A stretch of DNA of 36,457 bases from Candidatus Coproplasma stercoripullorum. GTDB taxonomy: Bacteria; Bacillota; Clostridia; Christensenellales; Borkfalkiaceae. Positions 31,420 through 36,457 of this stretch are shown here, piece after piece (position 1 is the stretch's first letter; each line of letters starts with the position of its first letter). The stretch is from positions 1-36,457 of the forward strand of contig DVHB01000075.1 of NCBI GenBank assembly GCA_018712405.1. Direction: 5' to 3'. The translations under genes and the position numbers were made by a program. Under the pieces are notes generated by a model that was not told the DNA's origin, did not search any database, and saw nothing but the letters and a program-made list of their open reading frames with translations.

Positions 31420-32535
31420 TCAATGGCGAACGATATCTGACTCAACCGCCAGCTCCGTCTCCTTATCATACAGATACGCCGCCTTATAGGGCACGACGAA
31501 TGTGCACTCCGAGCCTCTTGCGGGAGTATCGTGAGGGTTGACCTTGAGTATTACATTTTTGCCGTCTATGTTGGCATATACGTTGGTTACGTCGCCGAGA
31601 AGTTCGGTGAGTTCGACCATGGCGGTGAATTTATAGCCCTCGGGCGCATCTTCGCCATCTTTTACGAGTTTTATGCCCTCGGGCCTGAACGCAAATACCA
31701 CCTCTTTTCCTTCGAGCGAGGCTACGTCTTTAACTATGGGAGCAATGTCGACAACGTTGTCCTCATCCTCCTCGGTGACCAGTTTTCCATCCTCCACTTT
31801 GCCGTTCAGGAAATTCATGGGAGGCTCGCCGATGAAGCCCGCCACAAAGAGGTTGCGGGGATAGAAATACAGTTCAAACGGGGTGCCTACCTGCTGTATG
31901 ACGCCCAGTTTCATAACTACTATCCTGTCGGACATGGTCATGGCCTCGGTCTGGTCGTGAGTAACGTAAATAGTCGTGGCGCCGATGCCGCGGTGGATCT
32001 GCTTTATCTCAGAACGCATGGTAACGCGCTGCTTTGCGTCGAGGTTGGATAAAGGCTCGTCCATGAGGAAGATATTAACCTTTCTGATGAGCGCGCGGCC
32101 TACCGCTACGCGCTGCTGCTGGCCGCCGGAGAGCTGGCGGGGGAACCTTTCGAGATAGTCGGTGAGGCCGAGAATCTTTGCGGTCGCCTGGACCTTCTCT
32201 TCGATGATATCTGCGTCGATTCCCTCGAGCATGAGGCCGAAGGCGAGATTTTCGTACACGGTGAGGTGCGGATAGAGCGCGTACGACTGGAATACCATCG
32301 CAATGCCCCTCTCTTTGGAGGTCATCTGGTTGGCGAGCTTACCGTCTATGTAAAATTCGCCCGAAGATATCTCTTCCAGTCCCGCGATCATGCGCAGCGT
32401 CGTAGACTTGCCGCAGCCGGACGAGCCGACGAGGCAGATAAATTCGCCGTCGTTTATCTCGAGGTTGAAGTCGTGCACGGCGTGGAAACCGTTCGGATAA
32501 ACTTTGTTTACGTCTTTTAAGATGAGATGTGACAT
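31420..32535 (-). CDS. ABC transporter ATPase, UgpC/MsmX type (2)
   Basis: 371-residue carbohydrate-importer ATPase, clearly a paralogue of the one at 15601. Walker A GSSGCGKST (37-45), Q-loop VFQSYALYPHLTVYENLAF, signature LSGGQQQRVAVGRA, Walker B IFLMDEPLSNLD, H-loop YVTHDQTEA, and a C-terminal TOBE domain (VVFAFRPEGIKLV). AGGGG lies 9 nt before the ATG. Unlike the first ATPase it has no permease or binding-protein neighbour, so it may be a general MsmX-like ATPase that serves several importers. The gene is bracketed by inverted copies of the same 42-bp repeat. Confidence 0.94.
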   Translation of the reverse strand: MSHLILKDVNKVYPNGFHAVHDFNLEINDGEFICLVGSSGCGKSTTLRMIAGLEEISSGEFYIDGKLANQMTSKERGIAMVFQSYALYPHLTVYENLAFGLMLEGIDADIIEEKVQATAKILGLTDYLERFPRQLSGGQQQRVAVGRALIRKVNIFLMDEPLSNLDAKQRVTMRSEIKQIHRGIGATTIYVTHDQTEAMTMSDRIVVMKLGVIQQVGTPFELYFYPRNLFVAGFIGEPPMNFLNGKVEDGKLVTEEDEDNVVDIAPIVKDVASLEGKEVVFAFRPEGIKLVKDGEDAPEGYKFTAMVELTELLGDVTNVYANIDGKNVILKVNPHDTPARGSECTFVVPYKAAYLYDKETELAVESDIVRH

Positions 32536-32558
32536 TATTATTTTCCCCTATACACTTT

Positions 32559-32659
32559 TCACGAAAAATCTTTTGCCTACGGCAAAATCTTTTTCCGTGA
32601 GATTTTTATTTTGTCGTGGAAGTACTTAACGGCTGAAGTAAATTCAGCCTTGTACTTCC
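32559..32659 (+). repeat. Structured repeat ZW, copy 2
   Basis: 42-bp near-palindrome (32559-32600), arms identical to copy 1 and differing from it only in the 3-nt loop, then stem GGAAGTAC/GTACTTCC (32618-32625 with 32652-32659) enclosing TTAAC, GGCTGAA/TTCAGCC (32631-32637 with 32643-32649) and TT. It begins 24 nt upstream of the second ATPase start codon, in opposite orientation to copy 1. Confidence 0.75.
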
Positions 32660-32684
32660 TCGGCATTATTGATTTTACATTTAT

Positions 32685-32788
32685 TCACGAAAAATCTTTG
32701 CCGGTGACGCAAATATTTTTCCGTGAGATGAGGAGCCAGCTCCTCTGTCTGCGATTTTTAAAGGCTCACCTTTTATATAATCGCAGAC
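32685..32788 (+). repeat. Structured repeat ZW, copy 3 (divergent)
   Basis: Palindrome part at 32685-32726 (TCACGAAAAATCTTTG...TTTTTCCGTGA), then a GAGGAGC/GCTCCTC hairpin (32730-32745) and a 10-bp stem GTCTGCGATT/AATCGCAGAC (32747-32756 with 32779-32788) around an AAAGG-CTCA-CCTTT hairpin. The stem sequences differ wholly from copies 1 and 2. Confidence 0.6.
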
Positions 32789-32795
32789 ATTCACC

Positions 32796-32828
32796 TTTGC
32801 TGAGGCTGCTGCCTCAGCAAATTGGGTC
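32796..32828 (+). repeat. 11-bp hairpin with CAAATTGGGTC word
   Basis: Perfect stem TTTGCTGAGGC/GCCTCAGCAAA (32796-32806 with 32811-32821) whose 3' arm runs into CAAATTGGGTC (32818-32828). The same word returns at 33185-33195 and, inverted, at 36341-36351, each time beside hairpins. Confidence 0.6.
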
Positions 32829-32838
32829 TTGCAGCACA

Positions 32839-32969
32839 GGACGAATGAGGCATTTCATAGCACAATGGACACCCATTGTGCGTGGCGAAATGAGATGAAC
32901 AAGCGCATAAGCAAAAGCGCTTGCGGTGACCGAGCCGCCATGCCATTACTTTAATGGCGGCGAGACACC
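32839..32969 (+). repeat. Structured repeat Y, copy 2
   Basis: GGACGAA (32839-32845); CATTTC/GAAATG clamp (32851-32856 with 32887-32892); hairpin GCACAATGG-ACAC-CCATTGTGC (32860-32868 with 32873-32881); CAAGCGC/GCGCTTG (32900-32906 with 32917-32923); GGTGACCGA (32925-32933); stem GCCGCCAT/ATGGCGGC (32934-32941 with 32954-32961); GAGACACC. Same plan as copy 1 at 9190, with compensatory stem changes. Confidence 0.7.
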
Positions 32970-33017
32970 CTGCTTGCAACGTAAGTATTTTGAAATATGT
33001 TCACGCAAATCGCCCTG

Positions 33018-33059
33018 CCTCCCATTTTAGGGGAGGTGCCGCATAGCGGCGGAGGGGTT
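33018..33059. repeat. REP-like double hairpin
   Basis: CCTCCC/GGGAGG (33018-33023 with 33031-33036) and GCCGC/GCGGC (33038-33042 with 33046-33050), ending in GGAGGGGTT. This arrangement is a familiar MITE- or REP-like intergenic element in gut Clostridia; a related hairpin lies at 9416-9437. Confidence 0.6.
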
Positions 33060-33063
33060 CTCT

Positions 33064-33140
33064 GCGCAAAAATCTTTGCCGTGAGATTTATAATAAGGCC
33101 ATAACAAGGCTTAACGGCCGAACTAAATTCGCCCTTGCCT
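33064..33140 (+). repeat. Structured repeat ZW, copy 4 (partial)
   Basis: Only the right half of the palindrome part is left (GCAAAAATCTTTGCCGTGAG, 33065-33084), then AAGGC, TTAACGGCCGAA, CTAAA, TTCGCCCTT, GCCT (33106-33140). Outer pairing AGGC/GCCT; inner stem with one mismatch. Confidence 0.6.
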
Positions 33141-33173
33141 CTCTTCTGCCGTTTCCCTGCGGGAGACATCTGC

Positions 33174-33195
33174 CGCTTTCGCGACAAATTGTGTC
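33174..33195 (+). repeat. 22-bp motif, copy 1
   Basis: CGCTTTCGCGAC followed by AAATTGTGTC; the inverted copy at 36341-36362 differs by one base (G for T in the last part). Confidence 0.65.
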
Positions 33196-33272
33196 CTGCC
33201 GCGGCGGCGCATGTCCGCCTTGCGACATTAATTTTTTAAAATAATTTTTACATTAATTCCAGCCCGGATAAC

Positions 33273-33387
33273 CCTCGGAGATGCGAGCAAGACCAGGAAA
33301 GCGAGCATTTACGACGGGGAGCGTACACTGACGTACGTGACCCGAGGAAAGCGGAGCCTGACACCGTATTGCGAAGCATATACGAGG
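33273..33387. repeat. Structured repeat X, copy 2
   Basis: 115-bp counterpart of 26692-26807, ending 18 nt past the kduI stop codon. Shared: CCTCGGAGATGCGAGCA at one end, TGCGAnGCATATnCGAGG at the other, and the hairpin 49 nt in (CGTAC-actgac-GTACG, 33322-33337) followed by TGAC. The pair T-A of copy 1 is G-C here. Confidence 0.7.
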
Positions 33388-33405
33388 CCAAACGGATTAA
33401 GTTAC

Positions 33406-34275
33406 TTAGCGCAGGTCCTTCGTGGCGATATTATCCATATCATCATACGTCTGGTTCTCGCCGCACATGCCCCAGATAAAGGTGTAATTCATTGTGCCCA
33501 CGCCCGTGTGGATGGACCAGCTGGGGGAGATGACGGCCTGCTCGTTGTGCATGACGATGTGGCGCGTCTCCTGCGGGGTGCCCATGAGATGGAACACCGC
33601 CTCGGTTTCGGGAAGTTCGAAGTACATATAAACTTCCATGCGTCTTTCGTGCGTGTGGCTGGGAAGGGTATTCCACGCGCTGCCCACGTCGAGCTCGGTC
33701 ATGCCCATGGAGAGCTGGCAGCTTTGGCACACGCCGCCGATTATGAACTGGTTGATGGTGCGCTTGTTCATGCCCTCAACCGTGCCGAGGTGGCGCTGTA
33801 TGCAGTACGCCGTGCCCTCGGGTGCGGGAACGCCCTCTACGGGCTTGGTTATCTTTACCGTGGGGTACGACTTGTGCGCGGGGCTGGAGTTGAGATAGAA
33901 CTTGGCGGGCTTTGAAGGGTCGTCGGAGGCGAAGGTGACTTCCTTGGTGCCCATGCCGATATATATGCCCTCTTTAAAGCCGATGTTATAGACCTTGCCG
34001 TCGAGCGTGATAGTGCCCGCGCCGCCGATGTTTATAACGCCCATTTCGCGCCTTTCCAAAAAGAAGTTGGTGGCAAGCTCTTTGAACGTGCCCAAAGATA
34101 ACTTTTCTTTGACAGGCATGGCGCCGCCCGCGATTATCCTGTCCTGATGAGAGTACGTAAGTAAAATGTCGTCCTCCGCGAACAGTTTTTCGATCAGATA
34201 TTTTTCCCGAAGCTCCTTTGTATCGTAATGTTTGGAATCGTCGGGATGATTTGCATACCTTATGTCAAATTTCAT
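33406..34275 (-). CDS. kduI: 5-dehydro-4-deoxy-D-glucuronate isomerase
   Basis: 289-residue cupin enzyme that isomerises 5-keto-4-deoxyuronate, the product released by GH105 enzymes and oligogalacturonide lyases, to 2,5-diketo-3-deoxygluconate. The Zn site is seen as HTHERRME, giving His207, His209 and Glu214, with the fourth ligand in SWSIHTGVG near residue 256. The start [14 protein letters not shown] and the block [12 protein letters not shown] fit KduI. Slightly longer than the E. coli enzyme (278). AAGGAGG lies 5 nt before the ATG. It follows kdgK and the isomerase gene on the same strand. Confidence 0.96.
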   Translation of the reverse strand: MKFDIRYANHPDDSKHYDTKELREKYLIEKLFAEDDILLTYSHQDRIIAGGAMPVKEKLSLGTFKELATNFFLERREMGVINIGGAGTITLDGKVYNIGFKEGIYIGMGTKEVTFASDDPSKPAKFYLNSSPAHKSYPTVKITKPVEGVPAPEGTAYCIQRHLGTVEGMNKRTINQFIIGGVCQSCQLSMGMTELDVGSAWNTLPSHTHERRMEVYMYFELPETEAVFHLMGTPQETRHIVMHNEQAVISPSWSIHTGVGTMNYTFIWGMCGENQTYDDMDNIATKDLR

Positions 34276-34329
34276 AAGACCTCCTTAAATCGGCCAACAG
34301 ATTTCTGTCAGATTTCTGCCGCAAAAGTT

Positions 34330-35169
34330 TTAAACGGCGTTCCATTTGTCGCGTATAAACTTTATGCACGGCAATATATTTTCGCCCGTGGTGCCCTCGA
34401 GCACCAGATACGCGTCTTTATCATATGCCTTTATGCGCGATAAAATGGCGTCGAAATCAAAGAGTCCCGTACCGGGCGGCACCTGCTTTACCTTGCCCTC
34501 TTCAAACACATAGTCCTTTATGTGGAACACGCGTATCTTGCCCGCAAACGCCTCTAACCCCTCGTCTAAAATCTCGAGGTAGCGCTCGTGATTGGAGGCG
34601 TCGAGATAGTTGTATATGTCGAAGATGACCTGCACGTTGGGCATATTTATGATGTCGACGGCGCGCTTTAACGTTTTCACGTCGTAGCAGCAGTGCCCCG
34701 CAGCTCCCTCCATTCCGATATTTACGCCCAACTTTTCGGCGTATTCCGCGAGGCCGCGGAAAGTCATAACCACCCTGCCGAACGCCTCGGGCGTGCGATT
34801 TAAAGGGTTATATGTCCACTTATCGTCGTTATACGAGCCCGTCTCCGAGCCGACTATGTTGCAGCCGAGGTTTTTACAATACTTTAAGTATTCTTTGAAC
34901 ACCGCCACTCCGTTTGACACCTTTTCGGGATCGGAGTGGACGGGATTGAAGTAGGCGCCGATGAGCGCGACGTCGATGCCCGCCTCTTTAAGGGCCGCCC
35001 CTATGGCAGCCGAATTTTGTTCGTTCAGCTGCCGGGGCGCATACTTGAGCTCGTCCATGAACTTATACGCAACCAGTTGGACGGCAGATATGCCGCAGTC
35101 ATTGCACTTTTTTATGGCGGGCTCCAGCCCCTTCACGCCGAGGTCGTGCGTGCGGAATGCTATCTTCAT
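34330..35169 (-). CDS. Sugar phosphate isomerase/epimerase (TIM barrel)
   Basis: 279-residue xylose-isomerase-like TIM barrel of the AP endonuclease 2 superfamily (COG1082). Metal ligands are expected in NIGMEGAAGH (Glu), QVIFDIYNYLD (Asp), RVFHIKDYVF (His and Asp) and AYLVLEGTTG (Glu). It starts on the last base of the kdgK stop codon (TAATG), so translation is coupled to kdgK. The substrate is unknown; since KduD is missing and this gene is locked between kdgK and kduI, a uronate or keto-deoxy-sugar isomerisation is the natural guess. Confidence 0.85.
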   Translation of the reverse strand: MKIAFRTHDLGVKGLEPAIKKCNDCGISAVQLVAYKFMDELKYAPRQLNEQNSAAIGAALKEAGIDVALIGAYFNPVHSDPEKVSNGVAVFKEYLKYCKNLGCNIVGSETGSYNDDKWTYNPLNRTPEAFGRVVMTFRGLAEYAEKLGVNIGMEGAAGHCCYDVKTLKRAVDIINMPNVQVIFDIYNYLDASNHERYLEILDEGLEAFAGKIRVFHIKDYVFEEGKVKQVPPGTGLFDFDAILSRIKAYDKDAYLVLEGTTGENILPCIKFIRDKWNAV

Positions 35170-36200
35170 TATCTCTGAACGCGGCCGCTGCCGTCGCCGC
35201 CGGCGAGCGCCTCAACTTCCTTGCGGGATACAAGGTTGAAGTCGCCGGGGATGGTGTGCTTGAGCGCGGAGGCTGCAACGCCGAACTCGAGGGCAGACTT
35301 GAAGTCCTTGCCGTCGAGGAAGCCGCAGATTACGCCGCCGGCAAAGCTGTCGCCGCCGCCTACGCGGTCGACTATGGGGGTTATCCTGTATTCCCTGGAG
35401 TGGTAGAACTCGCCCGTCTCGCCGTTGTAGATGCAGGCAGACCAGCCGTTATCGGAGGCGGAGTGGCTCACGCGGAGGGATGATATTGCATACTTGAAGC
35501 CGAATTTTGCGACCATCTGCTCGAATATCGACTTGTAGCCCTCGAGGTTGAGCTTGCCGGAGGTCACGTCGGTGGAAGCGGGCTTGAAGCCGAGAACGAG
35601 CTCGGCATCCTCTTCGTTGCCGATGCACACGTCAACATACTTCATGAGGCCGGTCATGACCTTCTGCGCCTTTTCGCTCGACCACAGTTTCTTGCGGAAA
35701 TTGAGGTCGACAGAGACGGTAACGCCGTGCTTTTTGGCGGCCTTTAACGCCTCTTCGGTGAGAACGGCGGCGCTGTCGGATACGGCTGGGGTTATGCCCG
35801 TAAAGTGGAACCAGTCGGCGTCCTTGAAAATATCGTCGAAGTCGAAATCGGCGGCGGTCGCCGTGGTTATCGAGGAATGGGCCCTGTCGTAAACTACCTT
35901 GGAGGGGCGCATTGCCGAGCCGCTCTCGAGGTAATAGATGCCCAGCCTCTCGCCGCAGCGGGCGATGTGCTTTGTTTCAACGCCGTACTTTCTGAGCGCG
36001 GCCACAGCGCAGTCTCCGAGCTCGTTTGCGGGGAGCGCGGTGACAAATTCGGCATTGTGGCCGTAGTTGGCGCACGATACGGCAACGTTAGCCTCGCCGC
36101 CGCCGTAGTTGATGTCGAACTCGTCGGCCTGAATGAACTTCTCATTGTTGGGGGTGGAGAGGCGAAGCATGATTTCGCCCATGGTTACAAGTTTTTTCAT
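35169..36200 (-). CDS. kdgK: 2-keto-3-deoxygluconate kinase
   Basis: 343-residue pfkB/ribokinase family sugar kinase; phosphorylates KDG to KDPG, the meeting point of the saturated and unsaturated uronate branches. N-terminal substrate segment NYGGGEANVAVSCANYGHNAEFVTAL, the YYLESGSAMRPSKVVYDR loop, FHFTGITPAVS, and the C-terminal catalytic motif DRVGGGDSFAGGVICG, where the last Asp is the base (family DTxGAGD). AAGGAG lies about 10 nt before the ATG. First gene of kdgK-isomerase-kduI. A promoter is visible upstream. The KDPG aldolase is not in the window. Confidence 0.92.
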   Translation of the reverse strand: MKKLVTMGEIMLRLSTPNNEKFIQADEFDINYGGGEANVAVSCANYGHNAEFVTALPANELGDCAVAALRKYGVETKHIARCGERLGIYYLESGSAMRPSKVVYDRAHSSITTATAADFDFDDIFKDADWFHFTGITPAVSDSAAVLTEEALKAAKKHGVTVSVDLNFRKKLWSSEKAQKVMTGLMKYVDVCIGNEEDAELVLGFKPASTDVTSGKLNLEGYKSIFEQMVAKFGFKYAISSLRVSHSASDNGWSACIYNGETGEFYHSREYRITPIVDRVGGGDSFAGGVICGFLDGKDFKSALEFGVAASALKHTIPGDFNLVSRKEVEALAGGDGSGRVQR

Positions 36201-36249
36201 AAAAATATTTTCTCCTTAAAACTATAACTTTAAAAATATTATTTAATTG

Positions 36250-36278
36250 ATTATCGATTTAATTTTTTTACACGTCAA
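36250..36278 (-). promoter_or_regulatory. Promoter of the kdgK operon
   Basis: Minus strand TTGACG (36273-36278), 17 nt, GATAAT (36250-36255), about 45 nt before the start codon in an AT-rich stretch. Confidence 0.75.
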
Positions 36279-36340
36279 AATATTTGAATTAAATTTCTAA
36301 AATAATTGACGGCGCAAGCAGGGTTTCCCTGCGCCAGCGC

Positions 36341-36362
36341 GACCCAATTTGTCGCGAAAGCG
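36341..36362 (-). repeat. 22-bp motif, copy 2 (inverted)
   Basis: Minus strand CGCTTTCGCGAC followed by AAATTGGGTC; one base different from 33174-33195. Confidence 0.65.
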
Positions 36363-36379
36363 AGCTCACCTGAGGTGAA

Positions 36380-36422
36380 TTTGCGCAATTATGCGCTCCG
36401 TGGGCCCTTAAAATTGCGCAAA
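36380..36422. repeat. Inverted repeat near the window end
   Basis: TTTGCGCAAT (36380-36389) and ATTGCGCAAA (36413-36422) are perfect 10-bp arms 23 nt apart. As at 32796-32838, this hairpin directly precedes a GGACGAA word. Confidence 0.65.
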
Positions 36423-36425
36423 GAG

Positions 36426-36457
36426 GGACGAACATTGCAGTTCTACAAACAGCGGAT
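36426..36457 (+). repeat. Structured repeat Y, copy 3 (cut by window end)
   Basis: GGACGAA (36426-36432), then CATTGCAGTTCTACAAACAG with CGGAT, matching the first 30 nt of Y copies 1 and 2 up to the first hairpin arm. The rest lies outside the window. Confidence 0.5.

Larger units (their letters stand above)
32536..33405. other. 870-bp gene-free repeat mosaic
   Basis: No gene is visible between the second ATPase gene and kduI. The stretch is filled with ZW copies 2-4, a perfect 11-bp hairpin with the CAAATTGGGTC word, Y copy 2, a REP-like hairpin pair, a 22-bp motif and X copy 2. These are listed separately. Confidence 0.8.

Noticed and set aside
32559-33140. ZW copies as integron attC sites
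   Set aside because: No integron integrase, no R'/R'' core triplets and no cassette-like small genes between them.
32536-33405. Hidden small genes or tRNAs in the 870-bp stretch
   Set aside because: Frames are short, lack ribosome sites and fall on repeat arms; no tRNA clover-leaf with a TTC loop and CCA end was seen.

Overview
The window looks like a chromosomal piece of an uncultured gut-type Bacillota (Clostridia, perhaps Christensenellales-like). Evidence: the order B12-binding radical SAM / DUF2344 protein / RNase G and then rplU-rpmA, an L27 with the N-terminal extension typical of Firmicutes, LplB/YtcP-type sugar ABC permeases, Shine-Dalgarno sites of the AAGGAGG type, and TTGACA/TATAAT promoters with 17-bp spacers. 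Taxonomy is inference. TGA is used as a stop (for example 2515, 16661 and 17298), so the code is standard.

Layout. (1) 1-9160 is housekeeping: a SecB-like chaperone, the radical SAM/DUF2344/RNase G cluster, an inserted block (short PEP-synthase-like ATP-grasp protein, helical protein, nitroreductase and its MarR regulator with two matching operators), then rplU, rpmA and a GNAT acetyltransferase. (2) 9160-11100 holds a structured intergenic repeat and a divergent methyltransferase/AraC pair. (3) 11098-22896, all on the minus strand, is a transport and degradation cluster: two permeases, a 906-residue lipoprotein binding protein, two 4-TM proteins, a UgpC/MsmX-type ATPase, two more 4-TM proteins, a GH28 polygalacturonase and a GH105 unsaturated galacturonyl hydrolase. 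(4) 23375-26413 holds a membrane protein, a CE8 pectin methylesterase and a YitT protein. (5) 26821-36200, minus strand, holds uxaC, uxaA, uxaB, a second MsmX-type ATPase, kduI, a sugar isomerase and kdgK.

Together, regions 3-5 describe pectin (homogalacturonan) use. Oligogalacturonides would be bound and imported, de-esterified by CE8 and cut inside the cell by GH28 and GH105, since none of these enzymes has a signal peptide. Galacturonate then goes through UxaC, UxaB and UxaA to 2-keto-3-deoxygluconate, and unsaturated uronate enters through KduI. KdgK phosphorylates the product. KduD, the KDPG aldolase and a pectate lyase are not in the window.

The most unusual content is (a) four uncharacterised 4-TM proteins woven around the ATPase gene of the transporter, and (b) several families of structured intergenic repeats, here called X, Y and ZW. 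Their stems differ in sequence between copies but keep pairing. They cluster in the pectin locus: one directly after the stop codons of uxaC and kduI, one on both sides of the second ATPase gene, and a mosaic of several in an 870-bp gene-free stretch (32536-33405). Three genes also appear to start at or within 1-2 nt of the predicted transcription start, suggesting leaderless mRNAs.
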